From: a bacterium
GTDB lineage: Bacteria; UBP4; UBA4092; JAOAEQ01
Assembly: GCA_026416715.1 (NCBI GenBank)
Contig: JAOAEQ010000001.1
Span: 178,943 to 242,942 of the forward strand
Length of the DNA: 64,000 bases
Reading direction: 5' to 3'
Shown here: positions 8,066 to 16,787 of the stretch, piece by piece
Position numbering within the stretch: position 1 is the first letter of the stretch
How the letters are laid out: every line of letters begins with the position of its first letter
The notes under the pieces: model-generated
What the model saw: only the letters and a program-made list of their open reading frames with translations
The model's database searches: none
Told to the model about the DNA's origin: nothing
Position numbers and translations under genes: made by a program

Positions 8066-8130
8066 ACTTGGTTAAACCATTAATATTGTACTATATATTG
8101 CAGTATTTAGAATATTAGGGAGAATATATT

Positions 8131-8886
8131 ATGGAAATATTTATATTGGGTTCAGGTACTTGTGAACCGAATCCGAATCGAGGTCATTCGGGAATAGCGA
8201 TTCGATTACTTGATGGACAGATTATACTATTCGACAGTGGAAGCGGAACAATTCAGAAAATGGCTCAGATGGGGTTAGACTATCGTCAGGTAGATTATTT
8301 ATGTTATTCGCATATTCATGCTGACCATACCACCGACTTAATAACTTTTTTATTTGCCACGAACTGTTTACCCCAGAATCCGCGGGTGAAACCGTTGCAT
8401 ATCGTTGGGCCGAAAGGATTCCGCAAGTTTATCAAACAGCTGGTTAAATCATTTCCGCAACTTGAACCGAAATCGTATGAAATATTACTCCATCAGGTGG
8501 CAAGTAGCCGGTTGCGGTTCCCAAATTTCATCATTCGGACGAAACCGATGGCACATGGAGAACTTCCAGCGGTTGGATATCGGCTTGAATACAATCATAA
8601 AGTGCTGGTTTATTCCGGAGATACCGGATATTGCGATAATATCATTACATTAGCGCAGAATGCGGATGCGCTTATTCTGGAATGTTCTCTTCCTGAAGAA
8701 TACGCTGTGGATACGCATCTGTGTCCAAGTTTAGCTGGTAAACTTGCTAACCTAGCTAATGTTAAACGTCTGGTATTAACTCATCTCTATTCGGTCTGCG
8801 ACCGGTATCCGATTCTAGATCGATGCAAACAAGAATATTCAGGTGACGTACAAATAGCATCAGACTTAATGACCATTCAGGTTTAA
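8131..8886 (+). CDS. MBL-fold metal-dependent hydrolase (RNase Z-like)
   Basis: A 251-residue metallo-beta-lactamase fold protein related to RNase Z/ElaC-like hydrolases. The metal-binding motif is SHIHADHT (residues 60-67), preceded by LFDSGSGT. Later ligands are in KPMAHGELP and SGDTGY (the Asp bridging both metals), and LTHLY near the end. It lacks the long exosite arm of tRNase Z, so tRNA processing is uncertain; a phosphodiesterase or generic hydrolase is equally possible. GGGAG lies about 10 bases before the ATG. It heads a short plus-strand run with the flippase-like gene. Confidence 0.82.
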   Translation: MEIFILGSGTCEPNPNRGHSGIAIRLLDGQIILFDSGSGTIQKMAQMGLDYRQVDYLCYSHIHADHTTDLITFLFATNCLPQNPRVKPLHIVGPKGFRKFIKQLVKSFPQLEPKSYEILLHQVASSRLRFPNFIIRTKPMAHGELPAVGYRLEYNHKVLVYSGDTGYCDNIITLAQNADALILECSLPEEYAVDTHLCPSLAGKLANLANVKRLVLTHLYSVCDRYPILDRCKQEYSGDVQIASDLMTIQV

Positions 8887-8945
8887 GGAGGATATGTAGA
8901 TATAATTACGGAGCGAACTTTGCGGTAATAGAAATTTTTTAAATT

Positions 8946-9929
8946 ATGCGTACCTGGCGATTTTGGCTCGGAATCATTATCAGCGTGATATTTTTATATC
9001 TCGCATTTAATAAGGTTAACCTCCAGCAGATGTTCGGCGCATTTCGTACGGTTCAAGTATGGTATATCATTGGAGCTGTGGTAATTTATCTTATCGGACT
9101 GTGGATTCGAGCGTATCGCTGGAAGTTTCTGGTTGACCCAATTAAACTAATCCCCAATACCCGGTTATTCCCGGTGCTCATTATCGGATATATGGCAAAT
9201 AACATTTTCCCGTTGCGAATGGGAGATGTCTATCGCGCATACATCCTGGGGAGAAAAGAAAATATAAGTAAATCGGCGGCGTTGGCAACTATTGTCGTCG
9301 AACGAATTTTTGATGGCTTATCAATGATTATCTTTTTAGTGGTTGGACTTTTAGCGCTGCAATCGCATCCGCTATTCACCCCACAAGAACAAACGATCAT
9401 CTGGATGGTAACCATTATACTTCTAACGATATTATTCTTTTTCATCCTAATGATATGGAAACGGGATTTCGCCGAGCCTATGTTCCATGGGGTAAGCCGG
9501 TTTCTTCCGGCTCGGCTTGGGAGCAAATGCCAGCAATGGTCAAGCGCATTTCTCGATGGATTAACTGTTCTTAAAAGCGGAACGGTAGCAAGTATTGTTC
9601 TCGGATTATCAATCGTATCCTGGTTGATTGAAGCGGTAATGTATCTCCTCATCGGGTATGGGATGCAACTTGCGGTTCCTTATCATGCTGGACCGATTAT
9701 TTTAGCAGTATCCAATCTCGGGATGATCATTCCTTCATCTCCAGGCGCAATCGGTACCTTTGAATATTTTTTCGCGAGAAGTGCAGCGTTATTTGCGCTC
9801 GATTCAACGGGTGCATTAAGTTATGCGATTTTAGTTCATGCGTTATGGTGGTTCCCGATAACCATCCTTGGTTTTATCTATATGGCTAGAGAACATATCT
9901 CATTTGCAATGAGGTCAACAGAAGAATGA
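8946..9929 (+). CDS. Lysylphosphatidylglycerol synthase transmembrane-region (flippase-like) protein
   Basis: A 327-residue integral membrane protein of the UPF0104/LPG_synthase_TM family (PF03706). It has about seven or eight hydrophobic helices, the charged GLWIRAYRWKFLVDP and LRMGDVYRAYILGRKE loops typical of the family, and a late P-S-S-P-G-A-I-G-T-F-E motif. No aminoacyl-transferase domain is attached, so it is probably a lipid or glycolipid flippase-like protein and not an MprF. It follows the MBL gene by 59 bases, the gap containing the short word GCGAACTTTGCGGT. Substrate unknown. Confidence 0.86.
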   Translation: MRTWRFWLGIIISVIFLYLAFNKVNLQQMFGAFRTVQVWYIIGAVVIYLIGLWIRAYRWKFLVDPIKLIPNTRLFPVLIIGYMANNIFPLRMGDVYRAYILGRKENISKSAALATIVVERIFDGLSMIIFLVVGLLALQSHPLFTPQEQTIIWMVTIILLTILFFFILMIWKRDFAEPMFHGVSRFLPARLGSKCQQWSSAFLDGLTVLKSGTVASIVLGLSIVSWLIEAVMYLLIGYGMQLAVPYHAGPIILAVSNLGMIIPSSPGAIGTFEYFFARSAALFALDSTGALSYAILVHALWWFPITILGFIYMAREHISFAMRSTEE

Positions 9930-10059
9930 TATAAAACATGTTAAAAGTCAATCTGCTCCAGCGGATTAAAAATATCAAAACAATTCCTATGGAATCTGGT
10001 ATTTGACTTAAGTAAACATGTGAATCAATTTAATTAATGGTACTGGGGGAATAAAAACT

Positions 10060-10689
10060 ATGGCAATCAAGATTATAGACCATCCTTTAATTCAGCATAA
10101 ACTAACGAATATGCGAGATAAAAATACCGGGTCGAAAGATTTTCGAGAATTAGTCGATGAAGTTAGCAATCTGCTAGCGTATGAAGCGACCCGGGAGATG
10201 GAAACGATACCTGTTGAAGTAGAAACCCCATTGAATATGTTCGCAAAAGGGAGAATTCTCGCTGGGAAAATGCCAGCGATTATTCCGATTCTCCGTGCAG
10301 GACTCGGAATGGTTGATGGTATCCTGCGGCTTATCCCCATGGCGAAAGTAGGACATCTAGGGATATATCGCGACCACGAAACACTCCAGCCGGTAGTATA
10401 TTATAACAAAATGCCGAAAGATATCCAGGAACGGGACGTGTTTATTGTTGACCCGATGTTTGCGACTGGCGGGTCGCTTATTGCCGCCTGCGATTTGATT
10501 AAAGAGTTACGCCCGAAATCGTTGAAAGCGATGTGTATCATCGCATCGCCGGAAGCGTTATCCGCATTTGAAAAAACCCATCCGGAAGTAACGGTTTATA
10601 CCGCAGCAGTTGATGAACGGCTGAATGAAAAGGGTTATATTCTCCCCGGACTTGGTGATGCTGGTGACCGGTTGTTTGGAACGAAGTAA
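10060..10689 (+). CDS. upp: Uracil phosphoribosyltransferase
   Basis: Salvages uracil with PRPP to make UMP. The 209-residue length is standard. The PRPP-binding motif is VDPMFATGGSLIAACDLIK, and the uracil-binding C terminus reads DERLNEKGYILPGLGDAGDRLFGT. The N-terminal HPLIQHKLTNMRDKNTGSKDFRELVDE is classic. A GGGGG-containing ribosome site lies about 11 bases before the ATG. It stands alone and is followed by a convergent zapA; the 107-base gap contains a TGGTGTTCGTGGTAA word of the kind seen in dispersed bacterial repeats. Very secure. Confidence 0.97.
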   Translation: MAIKIIDHPLIQHKLTNMRDKNTGSKDFRELVDEVSNLLAYEATREMETIPVEVETPLNMFAKGRILAGKMPAIIPILRAGLGMVDGILRLIPMAKVGHLGIYRDHETLQPVVYYNKMPKDIQERDVFIVDPMFATGGSLIAACDLIKELRPKSLKAMCIIASPEALSAFEKTHPEVTVYTAAVDERLNEKGYILPGLGDAGDRLFGTK

Positions 10690-10796
10690 CCCACTAAGAC
10701 TCTATGGCACCGAGAGAAAATATAATGTCGCATTATCAATTATCAAATAATTGTACTGGATGTTTTGGTGTTCGTGGTAAGATTTAGATTTAAGGA

Positions 10797-11213
10797 TTAG
10801 CTTTTACTTAGCTCTTCGTCAATCAAACTGTGGAGTAACGCAACTTTCTTTTGAATTTCCGGAGAAGATTCTTTCTTATCTTTAATCTCGGTAATAACCT
10901 CTTTTGGTTCTTTTGTTTCTTTGATTTCTTTAGTTGGTTTGGGAAGAGTAGGTTTATGCGCCGGTTTCTCTGGTTCAGCCGGTGTCCCCTCTATTCTCTC
11001 ACGAAGACTGAATAGTTCATCTGCTATTGCTAACGCGGTGAGAACCGCAACTCGAGATGTGGTTACTGTCCCTGATTTCTGGGAGATATCATGCATTCGC
11101 TGGTTAACAAACTGAACCAGTTGTTTCGCTTGGTCGATTTTACTCGGCGGAACTCGGAGCGTATATTCCTGCCCGGCGATTTGAACAACCAATGGCACGA
11201 AATCTTCTAACAT
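10797..11213 (-). CDS. zapA: Cell division protein ZapA
   Basis: FtsZ-bundling Z-ring protein. The N-terminal 75 residues match ZapA (VVQIAGQEYTLRVPPSK, then FVNQRMHDISQKSG and TALAIADELFSLRERI). The protein is longer than usual (138 residues): a low-complexity Pro/Lys/Glu linker of about 40 residues (KPTKEIKETKEPKE) leads to a short C-terminal helix. It lies downstream of pheT with a coiled-coil gene between, a common bacterial arrangement (pheT-zapA). Assignment secure for the head; the function of the linker is unknown. Confidence 0.88.
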   Translation of the reverse strand: MLEDFVPLVVQIAGQEYTLRVPPSKIDQAKQLVQFVNQRMHDISQKSGTVTTSRVAVLTALAIADELFSLRERIEGTPAEPEKPAHKPTLPKPTKEIKETKEPKEVITEIKDKKESSPEIQKKVALLHSLIDEELSKS

Positions 11214-11286
11214 ACCAGAATTTCGAATATCACGAATGATATCGAAAGAACTGAAAATTCGATATATTCGCGCGATTCGTTTCGGT

Positions 11287-11574
11287 TTATTCGATTTCTA
11301 ATGAAAATTTATCCAGAACGTTGAGCAACGATTCTATCCGTGATTTGATTTCTTTCCGTTCTGCGACAAGATTATTATATTCTTCTTCGAGTTTCGCCAG
11401 TTCTAACTCTTGCGATTTTGCGGTTTCCTTAGCTTGTTTTTCTAGCGTGGTAATCTGTTTCTGCAATTCTTTATTTTCTTCCGCTAATTTATCACGTTCA
11501 CTACGGAGTTTTTTTATCAGCGCTAACATCGCCTGGATTTTCTCTTCGAGCGCAGCGAGTTCAGTTGAATCCAT
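11287..11574 (-). CDS. Small coiled-coil protein (ZapB-like)
   Basis: A 95-residue, almost entirely charged heptad-repeat protein (IQAMLALIKKLRSERDKLAE onward) with no signal peptide or membrane segment. It lies between pheT and zapA, 73 bases before zapA, on the same strand. Size, coiled coil and position next to zapA suggest a ZapB-like divisome partner, but coiled coils carry little family signal, so this is inference. The upstream gap to pheT contains a nested inverted repeat. Confidence 0.6.
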   Translation of the reverse strand: MDSTELAALEEKIQAMLALIKKLRSERDKLAEENKELQKQITTLEKQAKETAKSQELELAKLEEEYNNLVAERKEIKSRIESLLNVLDKFSLEIE

Positions 11575-11597
11575 ATTTTCTTGACGGATGAACTAAA

Positions 11598-11666
11598 GAA
11601 CGAAAGAACACTCGAACAGCAATCGTGTACTACTCACGATTCTTTCTTTTCTCCGTTCTTTCGTTC
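11598..11666 (-). repeat. Nested inverted repeat between pheT and the coiled-coil gene
   Basis: Perfect 12-bp outer arms GAACGAAAGAAC (11598-11609) and 11655-11666, enclosing a second perfect stem AATCGTG/CACGATT (11621-11627, 11635-11641) with a 7-base loop. Confidence 0.6.
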
Positions 11667-11679
11667 CGACGTTATCACG

Positions 11680-13779
11680 TTATCTTATTTTGATTTCTAA
11701 TGTTTCTATTAATGTTTGGAGTACTTGCTGGTTGAGCTGGTTCACTTCTTCATCGGATAACGTGCGGTCATCTGCACGATAGGTTATCCGATATGATAAT
11801 GACCGAAACCCAGCCGGAATTTTATCTCCGGAATATACGTCAAACAGTTCAATCCCGGCAATATTTTCTTTAACCACTGATTGAATTAACGATGTGATTT
11901 GGATTGAACTAACGGAATTGGGAACCAATAACGAAACATCTCGAATTACTGCCGGATATTTCGGTAATGGCTGATATTGCCGCTGTCTTTTCGGTAAATT
12001 ATATATTGCATCCAGATTAAGTTCAAACAAAAACGTCTCTTTTTTAATATCCAGTTTCCCAGCGATAGAATTTGCTAGTTGTCCAATTAAACCGATGCTT
12101 TGCTTCCCGACTTTAATCTCAGCGGCGCGTGTTGAATGGAGAAACGTTCGCTGAATAGCATGATAATTCAACCTGGTACTATCTATCTCTAATGCTTCTA
12201 ATACCGATTCGATTACGCCTTTCAAATAATAAAAATCTGGATAGGTGAATGGTTCATTCCAACTTTGTCCGCTCAGTTTACGATACAGTACTGCTGCAAG
12301 GTTGGTTATCTGACGGTAAGGATTGGATTTCTTAATTGGAACATTCGTTTGCGGAGGATTCGTATCTTCTTCATAGACATAATTTAACTCAAATAACGCA
12401 ACTTCATTTGCCCCTTGTTTGATGTTATCTGCAAGGTTGCGCAGTAAACTCGGGAGAAGCGATGTTCGAACGATTGATTGTTCAACGCTCATCGGATTTT
12501 TTAACGAGATGGCAGCGGTCGAATCCCAACCGAGTTTTTGCCATTCAATAGGGTCAACTAGGGAATGGTTAACCGCTTCATAGAATCCAGCGGATATCAT
12601 CTGGTTCCGAATAACCCGTTCCGTTTTCCGATGGTAAGTATCGGTATACGGCATAATATGGATCACAGGAGTAGTTGTCGGGATACGATTATAACCATAA
12701 ATCCGAGCGATTTCTTCAATTAAATCTATTTCTCGGGATATATCTCTGCGGAAACTTGGGATTCTCACCTGCAACGTATCCACATCAATAATTGTTGGCG
12801 AAAGCTGTAATCGAACGAGAATATCTTGAATTGCATCTAATTCTAATTTAGTACCTAGAATATGGTTGGTTCGCGAAACGCGTAAAGTAATACTTGTAGG
12901 AGATACGATTGGTTTCGGATAAACATCAATAATTCCTCGGGCGATTCGCCCCCCAGCTAACTTTTGAATTAGCTGGATTCCCCGATTCACTGCTGGAATG
13001 GTTCCTTCCGGATCAGCTCCGCGTTCGAACCGATACGATGCTTCTGTTTTCAATCCTAATGCAGAAGCGGTTTTCCGCGTTGAAACTGGATTGAAATATG
13101 CTGATTCAAGTAATATATCGGTGGTAGAGTTAACCACCTGCGAATTCGCTCCGCCCATAATTCCAGCTAACGCTACCGGTTTCTTCCCATCTGCGATAAC
13201 CAACATCTCCGGAGTTATCAATCGTTCCTGTTCGTCAAGGGTTTTTAATGTTTCACCAGGGTAGGGAGTGCGAACGACTATGTTATGTCCGTCTAAACAA
13301 TTTAAGTCGAACGCATGCATCGGATGACCATATTCCATAAGAACATAGTTGGTTACATCAACGACATTATTAATCGTTCGAACTCCAACCGCTGTAAGCC
13401 GTTTCACGAGCCAATCCGGTGATGGACCGATTTTAACACCGGTGATAACTCGAGCGCTATATCTCGGACAAAGCTCGGGAGCCAAGATAGTTACCGTTGC
13501 TAAAGTTTCTACCGGCGGATCACTTTCAATAATTTTTATTTCTGGTTCTTTCAATGGACTACCAGTTAACGCGCTAATCTCGCGAGCGACCCCAATAACA
13601 CTTAACAAATCCGGTCGATTCGCTGTGATTTCTAACTCAAGAACAAAATCGTCGGAGTCATACGGATTCGAGGTTACTGAAACCACTTCAATCCCTGCGT
13701 CGGTTAGCTGTTCCGCTAATTGTTCCGGGGTTAAGGAAAAATCAACATATTCTTTCAGCCATTGAATCGTAACTTTCAT
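11680..13779 (-). CDS. pheT: Phenylalanyl-tRNA synthetase beta subunit lacking the B2 (EMAP-II-like) domain
   Basis: Beta chain of the alpha2-beta2 PheRS, with B3/B4 editing region, B5 and the C-terminal FDX-ACB anticodon-binding domain (YPAVIRDVSLLVP onward) all visible. The N terminus MKVTIQWLKEYVDFSLTPEQLAE is canonical, but after G-I-E-V the sequence passes within about a dozen residues to LELEITANRPDLLSVIGVARE. In ordinary bacterial PheT the tRNA-binding EMAP-II-like B2 domain, roughly 100 residues, sits there. The 699-residue length (usually near 800) agrees. pheS is not next to it. The reading frame is intact, so this is a natural deletion and not a frameshift. Confidence 0.95.
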   Translation of the reverse strand: MKVTIQWLKEYVDFSLTPEQLAEQLTDAGIEVVSVTSNPYDSDDFVLELEITANRPDLLSVIGVAREISALTGSPLKEPEIKIIESDPPVETLATVTILAPELCPRYSARVITGVKIGPSPDWLVKRLTAVGVRTINNVVDVTNYVLMEYGHPMHAFDLNCLDGHNIVVRTPYPGETLKTLDEQERLITPEMLVIADGKKPVALAGIMGGANSQVVNSTTDILLESAYFNPVSTRKTASALGLKTEASYRFERGADPEGTIPAVNRGIQLIQKLAGGRIARGIIDVYPKPIVSPTSITLRVSRTNHILGTKLELDAIQDILVRLQLSPTIIDVDTLQVRIPSFRRDISREIDLIEEIARIYGYNRIPTTTPVIHIMPYTDTYHRKTERVIRNQMISAGFYEAVNHSLVDPIEWQKLGWDSTAAISLKNPMSVEQSIVRTSLLPSLLRNLADNIKQGANEVALFELNYVYEEDTNPPQTNVPIKKSNPYRQITNLAAVLYRKLSGQSWNEPFTYPDFYYLKGVIESVLEALEIDSTRLNYHAIQRTFLHSTRAAEIKVGKQSIGLIGQLANSIAGKLDIKKETFLFELNLDAIYNLPKRQRQYQPLPKYPAVIRDVSLLVPNSVSSIQITSLIQSVVKENIAGIELFDVYSGDKIPAGFRSLSYRITYRADDRTLSDEEVNQLNQQVLQTLIETLEIKIR

Positions 13780-13998
13780 AAATAATAATGATTATAAAAA
13801 TCTTCTTAACGTTTACGGAAACACCTAATCACCGCCATCTGCGGGTTAATCGCCTGATATACTTAAAATTTAATAATATCACAAAATCCAAAAAAACAAA
13901 AATTTACCATTGTTTCTCAATGTCGCAAAGGTTCATTCAAGAAAAATATATTGCCAAATGCTGAACAATAAATTTCAGCATACATCTTTGACCTGCTG

Positions 13999-14646
13999 CT
14001 ATAAGGTTTGAATTAATTCTATGGAAATCGCATCTAGCGAATCAACTATGATATCCGCTCGCGAAAAATCCTGGTTTCGTGTATGTTGATGCGGAACAAT
14101 GATACATTTCATCCCTGCATCTTTCGCGGCGCGAAGTCCAGGGTTACTATCTTCTATTGCTACACAATTCGATGGCGGAAGATTCAATCGACTCGCAGCT
14201 AGGAGAAACAATGCTGGATTGGGTTTTCCTTCTTTAACCTCATCTCCACTAGCGATAACTTCAAATTTGTCCTTGATATTTAACCCGGTTAAGACCATAT
14301 CAACATCTGTTCGAACTGAACTCGATGCGACGGCTAATCGAAACTTTGCGGCTAATAATCGTTCTAATAATGGCGATAATCCAGGCATTTCAACTAGATT
14401 TTTCGCTAAAATCGAATGATATGCTGCTCTTTTCTGCTGGGCAAACGTAGCATAATCTACCGGAATATGATATTGCCGTTGTATTTCAGAAAAATCATCC
14501 GCTAATTTCCGACCTATCATTTTCTGGAATTCTATCTCTGACAATTGGATATTCCATTGAGCCATAACCTGATTAATTGCAATCATTTGTAACGGTTCGC
14601 TATCAATAATAATACCGTCCATATCGAAAATCACAGCTTGGATCAT
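13999..14646 (-). CDS. HAD-superfamily sugar-phosphate hydrolase (beta-phosphoglucomutase-like)
   Basis: A 215-residue HAD phosphatase/mutase. Motif I is DMDGIIIDSEP (the two Asp nucleophile/acid residues), motif II the VASSS segment, motif III the Lys in KEGKPNPALF, and motif IV EDSNPGLRAAKDAGM. A helical cap lies between motifs I and II (subclass I). Resembles beta-phosphoglucomutase or phosphoglycolate/sugar phosphatases; exact substrate cannot be read. It is 219 bases upstream of pheT on the same strand, the gap being AT-rich with no gene, and is probably independent. Confidence 0.85.
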   Translation of the reverse strand: MIQAVIFDMDGIIIDSEPLQMIAINQVMAQWNIQLSEIEFQKMIGRKLADDFSEIQRQYHIPVDYATFAQQKRAAYHSILAKNLVEMPGLSPLLERLLAAKFRLAVASSSVRTDVDMVLTGLNIKDKFEVIASGDEVKEGKPNPALFLLAASRLNLPPSNCVAIEDSNPGLRAAKDAGMKCIIVPHQHTRNQDFSRADIIVDSLDAISIELIQTL

Positions 14647-14858
14647 AATCGTTTGTTACACTTTACTCCTTGTCTCACCAGAATTTATGTAAAGATAACA
14701 AAAAATCTCCAATATCCATAGTGTTATCTTTTCAGTATTAGCTAAATATCGTAGCGAAAGATAGTTAGTCTCGTCAACTTAAGCAGGATAAGTAGCTAAA
14801 TCTCAAAAAATAAAGTAAAATAGAATGTTATGTTAAATCCAACAAATGACCTTTAACC

Positions 14859-16586
14859 ATGGAACTGCCAATAACTGAAACACCTAATGAATTAACGAGC
14901 AATATCGATATCGCTGACCCGACAGGTATTGTTCGGCTTTTTCGACAAACCGATAGTCAGATTTTTAATGGATATTCAATTTATCCTGGATTAAACGATA
15001 CGGAGATCCTGAATAGAATTGAAGTAGCAGTTGATAGAATTGTTCCCGTAGTAAAAGCAAAAAGAAAGAAAGCGATTGTTATTTCCGGAGCGGGAACCAG
15101 CGGTCGATTAGCGATGTTTATCTCACGAACGTTTAATCGGATACTCAAACAATCCGGTCATCCGCCGATATTCAATTATCTAATTGCTGGCGGGGATAAA
15201 GCGTTAATTCAAGCGCAGGAAGGAGCTGAAGATGACCCGAACCAGGCGGTAACCGATTTAACCTCGATTATTTCAGATGCTGAACTTGTAGCATACTTCG
15301 GAGTCACCTGCGGGTTTTCAGCGCCCTACATCGCCGGACAGTTGAATTATACTGCCAACCGTAAAAATATTTTCAGCGTTCTGCTCGGATTCAATCCGAC
15401 AGAAGCAGCACGAAATGTTCCAATTGAAAACTGGGATAAAACCTTTCTCGATGTCGTCCATTCTATTCATCGGAAAAAGAACTGTTTAATTCTCAATCCC
15501 ATTATCGGACCGGAACCGATAACCGGGTCAACGAGAATGAAAAGCGGTTCGGCAACCAAAATTATTTTAGAACTGATTTTTACTTTAGCGTTTGAAAAAA
15601 GTGGAATATTAGATAAAATACCCTATTCCAAAACTCAAATTCCAACTGTGAAATCTAAAATTCAATCTCTGCTTCAGCAATATGAAATCACGCGAACAGA
15701 AACCTATCGTGAGCTAGACGCAATATCCGCATTGGTGCATCGTGCTGGATATACGCTACGTAATAAGGGACACATCTATTATCTTGGATTGGCACCATAT
15801 GCTATCCTGGGAATTATTGACGCGTCGGAATGTCCACCAACGTTTGGCGCAGAGTTCGATGATGTGCGTGGATTCATTGATCACGGTTGGTACGGGTTAC
15901 TCGAAACCGGAAATGATTTAAGTGCGGTAGGTCCGCAGTATCGAATTGGAATTGAAGAATTTATTACACATAAATTACCGAAGTTAACACGACATGATAC
16001 GGTTCTCTATCTCGGCGAAACGAAGATACCTAACCGGTTTGTTACCCTACTGAAAAAAAGCCAGGCACATAATGCCTATACTGGAGCAATCATTATAAAT
16101 GGAACGGATAAACAGATTGCAGGAGTAGACACCCTGGTTACCCCACGACTTTCTTGCTCATCGTTAACCGCTGATGGACACCAAGCGTTTTCGGAATTTG
16201 CTATGAAACTAATTCTGAACGCCATAACTACTGGCGGCCATATTCTTGCTGGTAAAATCTATCAGAATCGAATGATTGATTTGAAAATAAGCAACAATAA
16301 ATTATATTATCGGACGATGAATATTATCTCTGATATCATGAAGGTGAGTAAACGGAACGCAATGGAATGTATGTTAAAAGCGATTTATGGAACCAATCGT
16401 CTGACCGAATCGCAGAAAACTGCGCCGATATCCGCCCATATTAATGCTGCTACTGGTAAAGAAAAAATTGTTCCGACGGCAATGCTATTAGCGACGGGAC
16501 GATTTAGCGTAGCGGAGGCAACCGCAGCGTTAAAAAAAGAACCGATTGTACGAAATATCATAAAGACGTATATTGAGAATAACTAG
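14859..16586 (+). CDS. Glucokinase-regulatory-protein-like double SIS protein (MurQ relative)
   Basis: A 575-residue two-SIS protein. The first SIS domain has VISGAGTSGRLAMFISRTF and the EGAEDD segment shared with MurQ etherases. Next come LLGFNPTEAARN, LNPIIGPEPITGSTRMKSGSATK and a second SIS-like half, giving a layout and length close to animal GKRP rather than the roughly 300-residue MurQ. Bacterial GKRP-like proteins exist but are poorly understood. It could bind fructose or muramic phosphates and regulate a sugar kinase, or be a long etherase. No glucokinase, anhMurNAc kinase or transporter lies beside it. No clear Shine-Dalgarno. Confidence 0.75.
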   Translation: MELPITETPNELTSNIDIADPTGIVRLFRQTDSQIFNGYSIYPGLNDTEILNRIEVAVDRIVPVVKAKRKKAIVISGAGTSGRLAMFISRTFNRILKQSGHPPIFNYLIAGGDKALIQAQEGAEDDPNQAVTDLTSIISDAELVAYFGVTCGFSAPYIAGQLNYTANRKNIFSVLLGFNPTEAARNVPIENWDKTFLDVVHSIHRKKNCLILNPIIGPEPITGSTRMKSGSATKIILELIFTLAFEKSGILDKIPYSKTQIPTVKSKIQSLLQQYEITRTETYRELDAISALVHRAGYTLRNKGHIYYLGLAPYAILGIIDASECPPTFGAEFDDVRGFIDHGWYGLLETGNDLSAVGPQYRIGIEEFITHKLPKLTRHDTVLYLGETKIPNRFVTLLKKSQAHNAYTGAIIINGTDKQIAGVDTLVTPRLSCSSLTADGHQAFSEFAMKLILNAITTGGHILAGKIYQNRMIDLKISNNKLYYRTMNIISDIMKVSKRNAMECMLKAIYGTNRLTESQKTAPISAHINAATGKEKIVPTAMLLATGRFSVAEATAALKKEPIVRNIIKTYIENN

Positions 16587-16714
16587 TCTCAGGTAAAATT
16601 TATATATACTTATATACTCAATGACATCTTTTTCGAAAACAGCTAGAGTGAAGGAGGGTTATCGTATCAGGTAGAATTGACGTTCATTGCGGATTAAGCC
16701 AAAGTTAAACCCGA

Positions 16715-16740
16715 TACGTAGTTACTACCGCTACTACGTA
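16715..16740 (+). promoter_or_regulatory. Palindrome upstream of the MCE gene
   Basis: Perfect 8-bp inverted repeat TACGTAGT/ACTACGTA with a 10-base spacer, about 50 bases before the MCE start codon. Possible operator or leader hairpin. Confidence 0.35.
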
Positions 16741-16787
16741 TACGTAACGATATATTGCGAACCATATTATATCGGGAGGAATAATCT

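Larger units (their letters stand above)
7792..8130. other. Divergent intergenic region, BMC operon / MBL gene
   Basis: About 340 AT-rich bases without a credible ORF, holding candidate promoters for both directions (separate entries). Around 7957-7977 lies TCGCTTAGCTACGCTTGCGA, with TCGC/GCGA ends and a repeated CGCTT, a possible operator. No regulator gene sits beside the BMC operon. Confidence 0.4.

Noticed and set aside
8751-8766. CCTAGCTAATGTTAAA as a second LexA-type box
   Set aside because: Imperfect palindrome inside the MBL coding sequence with no promoter; likely chance.
5234-8926. GCGAACTTTGCGGT words as CRISPR-like repeats
   Set aside because: Copies are irregularly spaced, on both strands and degenerate; no spacers or cas genes.
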